Below, one piece after another: positions 8,132 through 18,694 of a stretch of DNA of 19,256 bases. The notes under the pieces were generated by a model, which was not told where the DNA came from, searched no databases, and was given only the letters and a program-made list of their open reading frames with translations. Position 1 is the stretch's first letter; each line of letters begins with the position of its first letter. Location: positions 1 to 19,256 of the forward strand of contig BQKZ01007411.1 in NCBI GenBank assembly GCA_036244855.1. Direction: 5' to 3'. The stretch is from Temnopleurus reevesii (lineage: Eukaryota > Echinodermata > Echinoidea > Temnopleuroida > Temnopleuridae). The position numbers were made by a program, and so were the translations under genes.

Positions 8132-9070
8132 ATGAATTTGACGTCTCCGGAAGATTTCAACCAAAGCTCCCTTTTCTTCACATTGATGATAAGCATATCA
8201 GCAGTGATGACACCAGTCATCCTCATTGGCAATCTCTTTGTAGTGATGGCTGTTTACAAGAACTACAAGCTCCGCACACCTACAAACATTCTCCTGACAA
8301 GTCTAGCAGTTACTGATATGATGACAAGCGTTGCAATCACACTCGAATCTTACCCTCTGTGTTTTCAACTCAAACCCTGGTACCCAAACATGGCGGACCT
8401 TCTTAAATTACCGTTCTTCAGTCTGTGTGCCTGTGCTAATATTCACATTGTGGGTCTCACTTTCGACCGCTACATAACTGTCACGAGACCACTACGATAT
8501 AACACGTTGGTTACGCCGAGACGCATGTGTTATGCTATAGCTTTGATATGGACCATCCCTCTGATCCTGGTTATTATCCTTGCTTACGTAGAATTAGTAG
8601 TTTTCCATGACGACTACAATCAAGAGAGCGAAAGGTTCACGGAATTCGTGGCTTGGAATTGGTCCCTGGTCGCAAGTCTACTGTTAACACTAACATTAGT
8701 GGTCGTCTTTAATCTTCATATAATGTACATCGCGGTCAAAAAGACAAGAATGATCGCGCATGAAGCGAAACGCGGTCAGCACGACCGCGTTGCGGCAGCA
8801 ACCGCAGCCCAGAACCGGTTGAAAGCGGTCAAGACAACCGGTATTATCATCGGAATTGTGGCTTTCTGCTGGTCACCATACATTAGTCTCTTCATTATTC
8901 GGGTGATGTACATGAATGAAGCGGTTATGACGTACATCGGTCTGTGTTTTGTAATGGCAGTCGCTATTGGTGCCGCTATCAATCCTTTAATCTACCATCA
9001 TAGGGATAGCGAGTTTCGGAATACATTTCTCGAATTATTTAGAGCTTTGAAAAGCAAATTTAGGTGGTAA
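8132..9070 (+). CDS. Class A (rhodopsin-like) GPCR, intronless, MECA-like
   Basis: 312-residue seven-transmembrane receptor, predicted to act at the plasma membrane through G proteins; ligand unknown. The ATG at 8132 has A at -3 and G at -1 and is the first in-frame ATG. Landmarks: sequons NLT at 2 and NQS at 10, TM1 Gly-Asn 33-34, TM2 LAVTD with Asp62, DRY 112-114, NWS at 176, CWSP 246-249, NPLIY 284-288, and helix 8 HHRDSEFRNTF. There is no Cys at 3.25, no ECL2 Cys and no TM5 Pro, so the usual disulfide cannot form. It is roughly half identical to the receptor at 779-1729, with no length difference up to DRY, so the pair is a tandem duplication. Adenosine- or melanocortin-like relatives and the sea urchin 'surreal' GPCR expansions are the candidates for family; I cannot decide between them by eye. 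Confidence 0.93.
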   Translation: MNLTSPEDFNQSSLFFTLMISISAVMTPVILIGNLFVVMAVYKNYKLRTPTNILLTSLAVTDMMTSVAITLESYPLCFQLKPWYPNMADLLKLPFFSLCACANIHIVGLTFDRYITVTRPLRYNTLVTPRRMCYAIALIWTIPLILVIILAYVELVVFHDDYNQESERFTEFVAWNWSLVASLLLTLTLVVVFNLHIMYIAVKKTRMIAHEAKRGQHDRVAAATAAQNRLKAVKTTGIIIGIVAFCWSPYISLFIIRVMYMNEAVMTYIGLCFVMAVAIGAAINPLIYHHRDSEFRNTFLELFRALKSKFRW

Positions 9071-9276
9071 AATTATGTTCATGAACAAACAATGATAATA
9101 AGGGTAATAATTACACTAATAGATAAATTATATAACGAGATACATTTAAAAGACTGGTAAAATAGCAGCAACTATAAAAGAATTTAAAAAAGGCGCAAAC
9201 TACGCCTAAAAGGTGCAAATATGATTCACCTAACGAGCGAATGGTTGCATCTTTACGCCGTGATAACGTGTGTCAA

Positions 9277-9282
9277 AATAAA
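9277..9282 (+). promoter_or_regulatory. Candidate polyadenylation signal AATAAA
   Basis: First canonical AATAAA after the second receptor's stop codon, about 210 bp downstream. AT-rich surroundings make chance occurrence likely, and no transcript evidence is available. Confidence 0.3.
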
Positions 9283-9876
9283 GACACACTTTTAAGAGTC
9301 GCCAAACATCGCTAAAAGAGTTATTACTGTAAGATACAAACGAAAGCGTCATAATATCAACATTTTGGCGAGTCTGCTACGACCAAGTTCACTCTAATTT
9401 TGCATGTTTGAATTTGTCAGTAATTTGTACATTGGACTTTTGAATGAACATCCTGACATAGAAACTAGGGAACGGGCATGATTGATTATGAATAACAATT
9501 CATTTATTTAAAAAAAAAAGAAATGTGCCACGATCCGATAGCCTTTTGTGCTATATATTGGAATTTATTTGATTGGAATATATTTATTTATTTGAACGTC
9601 ATCGACATATACAGCCAACATTTTGTTCTAATTACATTTTTTTTCATATACATTGTGTTATGTTGGTATACATTGAAATGTTGGTACTCGTGGTCAATTT
9701 GTAAGCTGGTATAAATTTCGATAACAATACCGTAAAGGAACATATAGCTCATTTCGATTAAGTTCAAGAAGGCCGGTTTCATGACGTCATTTTCCGACAA
9801 TTACCGTAGCAACAGTCCCCGATAGTGAATTTTATCCAATTAAAAACAAGGATGTCAATGGTTCCCTTTCTTAATT
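9283..9876. other. No gene seen
   Basis: AT-rich intergenic sequence. Overlapping short open frames near 9523-9800 on both strands are Tyr/Ile-rich chance frames. Confidence 0.4.
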
Positions 9877-10167
9877 CCGAAGACTTAAATTTTAAGTCTT
9901 TGTTGAGACTTAAAATATTTTAGGTCTCTTAAGACTTAATATTAAGTCCCGAAGACTTTTTGAGAATAAGTCTTTCAGTGTCTTACAATTTTAAGTCCAC
10001 AGAGAGTTGTTTCTAACATACATAAATCCAAAAAAGTTTTAATAATAAATCTAAAAGACTTAATTTTTAAGTCATAATGGATTTGATTCATAAAACTTTA
10101 ACAGTTTATAAGTCAAGCCGGCAGTGGATTTAAAGAATAAATCTTTTGGACTTAAAAAGTCTTCCAT
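9877..10167. repeat. Cluster of GACTTAA palindromes (fold-back element)
   Basis: About a dozen GACTTA/TAAGTC motifs occur in 290 bp, several forming palindromes. At 9880-9900, AAGACTTAAA faces TTTAAGTCTT with one base between. A near-perfect 24-mer lies at 9905-9928. GACTTAATATTAAGTC is perfect at 9933-9948. Others lie at 10057-10073 and 10148-10165. The outermost ends (CGAAGACTT and AAGTCTTCC) are themselves inverted. It looks like a fold-back element built from sub-terminal repeats. Confidence 0.6.
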
Positions 10168-10806
10168 AACATCGCCCTGTCCATTTCCATCACTAAAGCG
10201 AATTTTTAGATACCATTACGATTCCCGGTATGATATGTTTAATGATGCTGCCCAATCGTTATGGACCATTTCATTAAAAAAAATAACGACGGCTCTGTGT
10301 GTCATTAGATAATTCTATTAACAAACATTGAGTTCATAAGATGACAAGAAAACAATAGGAAGATTAAGTAGGTCACAAGACTTTTATTTCATCGGTTCAG
10401 AATCGAAAATGAAATTAATAACGTCATCACTGTCATTAAATATAAGAGTACATCGTTCATTTGTTATAATGATAACAATGCTTGAATTGTCAAAAAAGAT
10501 AAACATACAGTTCATACTACTAATTTTATAGCGTTTTAAAATTCAAAACCCCTTATACACGAATGGAGAAATAAATTCTATTACTTTTGCTTAAATTTTT
10601 CACATTTTGACCGACTCAATATAATTTACGATCTGGCTCAAACCTACACAACATGTTAAATGGCGAGATAGGGAATTGTCAGAGCTGCAAATGCTTTAAC
10701 AATCTTCTTCAATGGTTTAGAATTTGAAATGCAGTGTATTGTAAATTATGTAAAGATGGTTTTTATGAATACCTTGGCTAGTTCAGGAAGTATTTGAGTA
10801 ACCAAT
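10168..10806. other. No gene seen
   Basis: AT-rich intergenic sequence. One 62-codon frame (10124-10312) overlaps the palindrome cluster and has no recognisable features. Confidence 0.4.
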
Positions 10807-10983
10807 AACACGATATAAGCTTTTTTTCGTAAAATTAAGTCGAGCACACATTCAACGGCCCTTTGTAATGCTATTCAAATCGGAACCGGCTTGCGATTGT
10901 TGTCTCCGCACAGTTGAATACACGGCGTATGGTTCTATTGTCTGTGGCCCACTTAACTTTTCGGAAATAGTTTATTTCGTGTT
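10807..10983. mobile_element. AACAC-family MITE, 177 bp
   Basis: Starts AACACGATATAAGC and ends with the inverted TATTTCGTGTT. Relative to the copy at 3405 it lies in the opposite orientation, and it shares the interior blocks for GGCCCACTTAACTTTTC and GGTTCTATTGTCTGTGG. CAAT on both flanks is a second, different 4-bp target-site duplication, which supports independent transposition. Confidence 0.75.
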
Positions 10984-12666
10984 CAATATTAATTGTTTAT
11001 AAAAAAAAAAAAGGGGTTTTACATTCCATCTTGCTACTCTGTAATCATACCAAATGATCGTTTGTTTGTTATCAGTCATTATCAGTCTTTACAAGAGCTG
11101 ATACCAGTCATTGTGAAAATCGATTTAGAGTCGTTTGTAATTTTGTGAAAAACTTCAAAGCTTTCGACATAAGTTTCATAGACTTTGTTTACAAATAAGC
11201 AGTTCATTCTAATACCGTTATATGTACCGAGTATTTTACTTGCAACATTAATTCTTGGTTTAAATGTATTTTTCAAGTGAAAATAATAATTGAAACAACA
11301 ATGAAAATGTTTCACTAAGAAACTGAACTAAATAGCTCTCTGCATCCAATACTGAGTATAATAAAAGAGTTTATAATAAATAGTATAGTGATATGCTCTC
11401 ACATTGCACATTAAACATTTTTATTCATAGTACAATTGCTATGAATTATACAACACTACAAACAAATAAATTTTCAATACTACAGCAAACTAAAGCAATT
11501 CTGCATTGCTTCATAAGTTTTGTATTGAACTAAGCGAATACTTCACTTTATTAAGTCCGTATAGACAAAATTATTGTTTAAAAGAAGTGATTTCCAATGT
11601 TTGTTGCCATTAAATGTATTGGTGTATAACTGTAAAACTAATACACCCATGATAAACATAATTTCACAGCCATTAATAATATCAGGAAAATATTTTTGTT
11701 GTCTGTTGGCAAGAAAACAGGAACATCATGAAAAACCTATTTGGCACACATCCCAAGAAGATTGGTTATGGTGCGTATAATATCAAAGGAATAATTTCTT
11801 TTTACAAAGATAACATTCATATATGGCAAAATAATATTGGAATAAAGAGTGGAATCAAATGAAAAAAAAATGCACTTAAACTATTCTAATAAAGCTGCGA
11901 GGATGAAGAACTGGACATTGGCATTCTATAAACAGATTGCCTCGTTTAAGCTTAGCTTTAGATTTGATGACCGTACATAGGATGTAAGATTAAACTTTGT
12001 ATGAATATAACTTATTGATTTCCAATTTTAATTAAAATGCATATTCCATTTCTCCAACATCCTTGTTATTTATATTGAGCCTCTTAAATAAAGTTGAATG
12101 AAAACAAAAAGGATTTACAAATAAATCACGAGACAAATGTAAAGCATAAACTTTATATTCCTAAATGGGAAATGATACATGTATATCTCCATTATTTCAT
12201 TCGGACAAACTAGAATATGTTTTTTTTTCAAAAATTTATTTTTACTCACTAAATGAGTATAAACAACTAAATGAAATCATCATTTAGTACTTAAAAATAG
12301 GAAATCTAATTGATTTCATTTAAGAATAAAATAGCCTTTTTTTTTCTGTGTTTACATCCATAACAATTGTGCATATGTCATGGAACCATTAAAAAACAAT
12401 CACAGATCTATGTACCCTTGGAATAAAAAAAATGAAAATTGGCAATAAGGTAAAATAGCATTATTAGCAAATCTTTGCAAAGTCTAATTTGATCAAATTG
12501 ATCAACAACATAAAACTGGCTGTACAACTTAAAATGTAAAGAAAATTGCATAATATTTCCCAAATCAACACACACAAAGAGCATCTTTCTATTAAAAAGG
12601 GAAGCAAGGGAACCAAGAAATGTATTGAGTAAAACAAAAGTAATACATTCTCATGTAACTTATTAA
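10984..12666. other. AT-rich, ORF-poor block
   Basis: No gene seen on either strand. It begins with a 12-A run near 11000. On the minus strand AATAAA (plus TTTATT, about 11418-11423) is a possible poly(A) site for a transcript coming from the right, but AT richness makes this weak. Confidence 0.3.
12243..12317. repeat. Three successive perfect hairpins with 5-nt loops
   Basis: TACTCA/TGAGTA around CTAAA (12243-12259), CTAAATGA/TCATTTAG around AATCA (12267-12287), and GAAATC/GATTTC around TAATT (12301-12317). All stems are exact, and all loops are five bases. No function is known. Confidence 0.45.
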
Positions 12667-12843
12667 AACACGATATAAACTATTTTTGAAAAATAAAGTC
12701 GAACACCATTTTAGCGGTTCTTTGTAATGCTATTCAAATCCTAACCGGCTTGTCATTGTTGTGTCTGCACAGTTCTATTCACGTCGAACGAATCTATTCT
12801 CCTTCGACCGACTTTATTTCTAAAAAATAGATCATATCATGTT
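12667..12843. mobile_element. AACAC-family MITE, 177 bp
   Basis: The left end is AACACGATATAAACTATTT and the right end, read inward, is AACATGATATGATCTATTT. Its interior matches the 10807 copy (TTTGTAATGCTATTCAAATC, then ACCGGCTTG) and its length is the same 177 bp. The flanks TTAA and GTAA differ at one base, so the 4-bp duplication is slightly decayed. Confidence 0.75.
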
Positions 12844-15800
12844 GTAAACTTGATGTTACTTGACACAATAGATTTCTTTGAGAAAACAAAGGAAGAAAGT
12901 TCAATCTGTACATAAACTAGACCAAGATTTTTTTTATGACCTTTCATGAACAAAAAAACTCTCCTAACTCTAATAGGAAGAAAGGACTACGGGGAAATTT
13001 GAAAAAATAACCCATTGACTGATGAAACCATGTAGTCCCTGCACAAAGTCTATAAGAATTACACAATTCAGTAATAAATGGGTGAAGTAATATATTTCAT
13101 TAAAAGGAATGCTCAAATGAGAACTGCTTACTCTTATAACAAGCTGAATAAAACACTCCTATCAAGTATCTCTAGCACAAATTACATGGACAAAATACAG
13201 AATAACATACACACTTAGACTGTCAATTACTGTACATGTATATACACTTAGACTTTACGTACTATTCACACATTCTACTAGATGAATCCTGATCAGAAAA
13301 GAAACTTTTGAAAAGTACTGATGCAATGCATATACACTACTGCTGACTGGTTTTGGCACTAGTCATAGTGCATAATGATGGGTGAGTGATAGAACTGGTT
13401 TTTTTTTAAGTGAGCCAGTGTGCCAAAAACAAGACCCTCATGGAGTATCTCAATAAAACTGCATATTTTGCACTTTTATGTTGAAATAGATTATCTCATC
13501 ATATTCTGGCAGTTTCAAGGACTGTTTTATTTTTTTTTCTAATTATTAATCATTAATCAATTAATCAATGTCTAATGCCTAATTATGCATGTAGATGCGG
13601 ATACAATGTATAAAGTACAGAACGAAAATACATGTACTAGAATTCAATATTTGTCAAACACCTGCTGAAGAGCATTAAAATAATATTATACACTCTCACA
13701 ATTTCCTGTTTTATTCAACAGACTATGTCAGATTGATTAATAAAGAGCAGTAAAAATGAATTACAAAGAGCATTGTATGCAAACCAAACTCAGCGAGGTA
13801 AAATCAAACAAACTCCAGTTGAAGACAAAGAATGTCTCTAATACTGCTGATCATAAATAATGAATACAAGAAAGACATAAATGAGCGTTTGCTTCGGTGG
13901 TAAATCACAATCCATGGAAGAAAGCCAAGGAAGAGATAAACAAAATTGATTAAAAACATTTGTTCTACTGTGACTAGCAATTAACAAATTAAAAAATACT
14001 TCTGTCCTTATTACTGTTCCAAATATATGGGCAAAAAAGCAAATCACTTCATTTTGAAAGACAAATCATTCACAATTAACACATTTGATGCATCTGACAA
14101 TACTTTCAACCAAAAATTTAGTGTCCAACTACAACTACCAAATAATACCTGGGCTCTGTACAGTAAAATTTTAAATTTGTTGCTATTCTATACTGAGCAC
14201 AAAAATACTCTGAACAATTGTGTCTTGTGATTGTTCTGAGCATTTATAGTGTTTTTGTGTTGCAAATATTTGTAATTTGTATCTGTATCTGTATCTGCAC
14301 TGTATCTGTAACATAGCAACTTAACATTGGGCTAGAAGTTTGATCATAACCAATATCTATTTCCCAACTTATGTGTGAAATGCTGTAACTGGAACACAAG
14401 ATACGACAAAATAATGACTTGATTCTCTAATAAAACCCAAATTCCTTCTCCACTGAAATGTTGATACATACGAATACATCTGTAAATCAACATACAGAAG
14501 GAAAAAATCTTAGTAATGATTTTCTAGTACAGGTTTTCTCAAATATAGATTTTAGAGAACTTACTGACCCTCTCTAGATTAAATCATCTGACACTGATGT
14601 TGATACATATAACTGTAGAATGAATACCACTACGGGAAGGTTTATTCTGGCATGGTCAAACCAAAATAGAAAGATGAGGTATGAAGAGGAATTTATCCAG
14701 TACATTTTCCCCCCTGCCACAGGGAGCTTAAATGATTTGCCGTGTGATGCAATGAATCAAAAGAAACAACATTGAAAAGGAATATTGATCGGACAAAGAA
14801 AATGTTTAAAATAATATCAGGAGATACTGATATATTTGCCATAAAACTATGGAGGTATCATTTTCAAGGTAGTTGGTAAGTATAACAGAGGGCCGCTGAT
14901 ACAAAGAATACATTCAAGTCCATCAAATTATGCCTGCAGAATATTACAATACATCATGGCAAGGATACACAAAGGTGGTTTATTTTGTTACAAGATTTAA
15001 AACATTGGGTGGTATATATTTTACCGTGAATTCATTTAATTAATTGTCACATTGGGGCATATTTCTACCAATTTTATGTGCACGTGGTAAATCAAGCGCA
15101 ATAATGATTACATTTTCGTATACACCACCTTGGTGAATTCCAAACCGTAAATTCACTTGAAAGAGGAAGGATGGTTTTTTTTTTAACTAATTCTAGTATT
15201 CAAATGGGATAGGTCTGAATTGGGACTGTTTTTAATCTGTACATTTAGAAATTATATTTGATGTATTCAATTTTATGAGATAAATATCAAAAATGCATTG
15301 CCATGCATATGTAACTTATGTCATACTAAACAGACAGACAGAGCGGAGTAGGCGACTGGGAATCATCCATCTTGTGCCTGGCAAGTATTCTGTAGGTGTG
15401 CTGTGGGCATGAAGGGGGCATGTTCTGAGCATGTTAGGGGACATTGGTATGCTGAATTACTTAGATGCCTTTTCTCTTCATGTAATCAATAGTCAAACTT
15501 TCTCTTATAACCGCCAAATAGAGTTTTTCCTCTTTCCATTTTGAAATTCATGTCTAACAAGCAAGCACTGGTAGGAAAATATTTTAAAAGATCATGCATA
15601 AAACGTAAGTAATTGTAATGCCTAAAATGAACGTTTCCTCTTAAACCAAAAATTTATCTGATGTTGGCATGTTTCAACATACAAATCACCTTTTCTTCAA
15701 GGGAAAATCAAAAAATCTCTTTTTCGAATCAAGAATATTAATAAATTCTTCCCTCAATGAACATCATCAACAGAAATAATGATAAGTACAACTACCTCTG

Positions 15801-17601
15801 AATACATGTACATCAGTTAATAAAAACATTAATGAAAGAACTCTCACACACGACATTGACTAATCAAACAAAATTATACACACAGATTTTGTTTGTTCAC
15901 CTGAAAACAATTAATGAAAGTCCAATACCATCTTCAGTTTACACAATGATTCAAACCATAAAATTGATTATTCATTAACGAATGTGCACAGTTTGCCAAC
16001 CCTTTGCCTACTATTACTATGTGAGCTTTGTATACCTTGAATTATTTCATGAGTACTGCAACTTTCTTGCATCTTTCTGTGCATCATAATGGTACATTAA
16101 CACTACACAACATATTTCAAGTGACTTGTCTTCTTCACTTTAAGATCTCTGATGTCATGTGATAATCAATGGGTCATGCAAACTTTAATACCATGCTCAA
16201 ACAAGGCATATTAATAATTAAATCAAACTTTGAAATCATTCAGGTTTGCTGAAGTTGGGTTTCTGGCATTTCAGAGCCACAAAAAGATTTGTTCTAAGTT
16301 TCTTTAAGCCTAAATATCAATACTTTTCCTCATAATATGACCCAAATTAATTTCATTACTACATCTACTATGCAGCTCAATTCATTAGATCACTTTGAAG
16401 TGATGTTATATATCTCACAAGACCACAACAATTATATTCATTTACTCTTTTATTGTCAAAAACTTGCAAACACATTTCTGCCACTAAGTTGGTTATTTCA
16501 TAAAAATATCTGCAACTTCAAACAATTAACATTACAAGGTATAGCACCAGTAAATAAAAGTAGTTACAGTATTAATTTATGCATGAATCAATACAATTTA
16601 TATACTTGTGTTATTGATTTAACATAATATATCTACCATGTGCTTCTCAAAATGCCTAAAGAGAAGTCAAACATTGATAAATGAAAATATTTCTTTTCAG
16701 TGAATTGCACACAAAATAAATTCATAAATAATGTAAAAATACATACATGTATCTACACTTACACGTACTGTCCTCACTCCGAAACATTTGATTTAAGCCC
16801 ACTTCTATGATTGTCTGAAATACAGGGCTGTTAATTGTCTGAGTATAATTCAGTTTTTAAAATAAAGCTGGTGTACTTTACATCTGGGAAACCTCTTTTT
16901 CACAATCTGAAAAAAAAACATGACTATATTTGTGATATGCACCGTCTTTGTAAAACTCTGGTGATGGGCACCAATCATCATGCCCTAGTTCTGTTTGCTC
17001 AGAATCTGCTATTTTATTCCTGGTCTTTTTCTTGATGAGACACTTGACTTGGTTGAAGGACTTGGTAGTATATATGATCAACCATGACGAAACCATCCCT
17101 CGTAGTTTGGAGAGTCATCTTATACTTTACCCATGTTTGCTTTCAGACAAGCGAAAGTAGCATGCATGTGATTCAAGTGCATTAATCATGCAACTTACTC
17201 TCTCCTTTTGACATGTTCCCACCACAATATACACTCCCTTTATCAATCATTCATATCTAATGAACTTTTACTTTCAAGCTGCCACATCAATATGCAATTT
17301 GGCTGAATTTGTCAGAAAACATGAAGATTGACAACAAAAGTCAAAATTTGCATGTTTTTTTTAAACAAATGTGAAATATACCAAATTGTTGAGATCAATC
17401 TGTATTTCCTTTTCCATTTGCTTCCCCCCCTTCCCAATGAATAAATAATCAAACCCATTTTAATGGCAGTTGATTGTATCTTTTATGATGATGTGTGAAT
17501 TATTATCAGCCAGACATGCAATGTACAACATATACACAATCACTTCTGGGTTGACTTACACATACAGGCAAGGGGTACTGTTAGTTTGAGTTGGTTGCTG
17601 A
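12844..17601. other. Long AT-rich block, possible 3' UTR of the minus-strand gene
   Basis: About 4.7 kb with no frame longer than 96 codons, none with a domain, and only small repeats. Freedom from full-size mobile elements contrasts with 1-10.2 kb. One reading is a long 3' untranslated region of the gene whose exon lies at 18530-18694. Plain intergenic DNA or intron is equally compatible, and I cannot decide from sequence. Confidence 0.3.
14276..14308. repeat. (TGTATC)n minisatellite
   Basis: Four to five copies of the hexamer TGTATC, with one interruption (GCAC). Confidence 0.75.
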
Positions 17602-17634
17602 TTATGACGACTTACTTGGCCTTTGTAGCACCGC
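17602..17634 (-). CDS. Candidate terminal coding exon (weak)
   Basis: On the minus strand a pyrimidine-rich run ends in GTCTCGCCTAG at 17635, a good splice-acceptor shape. The exon upstream (18530-18694) ends in phase 0. Spliced to this site, the frame reads about ten codons (AVLQRPSKSS) to TAA. The same bases in another frame give GATKAK then TAA, which looks more like a natural C terminus but does not match the phase. The acceptor may be used, but the reading is uncertain. Confidence 0.2.
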   Translation of the reverse strand, partial: AVLQRPSKSS

Positions 17635-17761
17635 CTAGGCGAGACAAAAAGGGAGAAAAGAAAAAAAATTAAAATATAATTAACAGGTTAATGGAAGTTT
17701 TACATGAAGACCATGGGAAGTGGTCAATATCCATATGCACGTCCTATTATTGCTATTACCA

Positions 17762-17843
17762 TGACCCGAATGAATGGATGAGATTTGAACCTCAAACCCT
17801 ATGGTTGAGAGACGAGAGTCAGAACCACTGCGCCACCAACCTT
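17762..17843 (-). mobile_element. tRNA-derived (SINE-like) module, distal copy
   Basis: Minus-strand sequence with TGGCGCAGTGG (A box) and GGTTCAAATCT (B box) about 33 bases apart, the layout of a pol III promoter in a tRNA-derived SINE. The T-arm does not pair properly, so this is not a functional tRNA. Downstream on the minus strand it continues through ATTCATTCGGGTCATGGT, which resembles the exon itself. Related modules sit in every unit of the array. Confidence 0.5.
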
Positions 17844-18529
17844 TAACTCACCTTGTATTTCATTGGCATTCTGTCAGCGGTGATCTCAACCATGACATGA
17901 GTGAATATCTTAATGGATGGGATTTGAACCTCAAACCCTCTGGTTGAAAGACGAGAGTCAGAACCACTGCACCACGACCTTTCAACTCACCTTGTATTTC
18001 ATTGGTATTCTATCAGCAGTAATCTCAACCATGACCTGAATGAATGGATGGGATTTGAACCTCAAACCCTCTGGTTGAAAGACGAGAGTCAGAACCACTG
18101 CACCACGATGCTTGAACTCACCTTGTATTTCATTGACATTCTATCATCAGTGATCTCAACCATGACCTGACTGAATGGATGGGATTTGAACCTCAAACCC
18201 TCTGGTTGAAAGACAAGAGTCAGAACCACTGCACCACGATGCTTGAACTCACCTTGTATTTCATTGACATTCTGTCTCAGTGATCTCAACCAAGACCTGA
18301 ATGAATGGATGGGATTTGAACCTCGAACCTTCTGGTTGACAGACAAGAGTCAGAACCACTGAACCATGATGATTCAACTCACCTTGTATTTCATTGGCAT
18401 GCTGTCAGAGGTGATCCTCAAATCTCAACCATGAGCTGAGCAGATATCTTAATGGATGGGATTTGAACCTCAAAACCTCTGGTTGAAAGACAAGAGTCAG
18501 AACCACTGCACCACAATGCTTCAACTCAC
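17762..18529 (-). repeat. Tandem array: exon tail + splice donor + tRNA-like unit, five copies
   Basis: The unit AACTCACCTTGTATTTCA recurs at 17845, 17984, 18115, 18246 and 18376, then in the true exon border at 18523. The spacings are 139, 131, 131, 130 and 147 bp. On the minus strand each unit carries 45-60 bp copied from the 3' end of the exon at 18530-18694. The donor follows as AAG then GTGAGTT, kept in all five, and then about 70 bp of tRNA-like sequence with an A-box-like GGTGCAGTGG and B box GGTTCAAATCC. The exonic piece still reads in frame in the copies at 17845, 17984 and 18115. The other two carry indels. Confidence 0.9.
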
Positions 18530-18694
18530 CTTGTATTTCAGTGGCATTCTGTCAGCAGTGATCTCAACCATAACCTGAGTGAATATCTTGATGACCTGGG
18601 TCAAGCCCTTTGACCCTGGTTCGTCTTCCCACTCAAGTGTCAACTCATAGTGCTTCTCAATCGGTACGGCAGTTAGCTTCTTCAGTGGAACAGC
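18530..18694 (-). CDS. Internal coding exon of an unidentified gene
   Basis: A 165-bp, phase 0-0 exon of 55 codons, beginning AVPLKKLTAVPIEKHYELTL and ending ADRMPLKYK. The acceptor is excellent: on the minus strand a T-rich tract runs into TTATTTCAG. The donor is AAG then GTGAGTT, close to consensus. The frame meets TGA three codons past the donor, so splicing is required. Composition is mixed charged and hydrophobic, with no transmembrane segment or motif I recognise; I do not assign a product. Upstream exons lie beyond the right edge or in 18.7-19.2 kb, where I found none. Its last 45-60 bp are the source of the tandem array that follows in the intron. Confidence 0.75.

Noticed and set aside
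13838..14230. Frames of 67-69 codons on both strands
   Set aside because: Short, low-complexity and overlapping at the ends; no support.
16337..17096. Frames of 66-96 codons at 16337-16627, 16835-17035 and 16878-17096
   Set aside because: AT-rich chance frames on both strands with no recognisable motif or splice structure.
18089..18346. 85-codon minus-strand frame spanning the array
   Set aside because: It reads through several tandem units in the wrong phase; repeat shadow.
17762..18529. A cluster of tRNA genes
   Set aside because: A and B boxes are visible, but the T-arm and acceptor stems do not pair and there is no credible anticodon loop; SINE-like remnants only.
17762..18529. CRISPR-like array
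   Set aside because: Units are 130-147 bp with no unique spacers and carry exon and donor sequence; the genome is eukaryotic.
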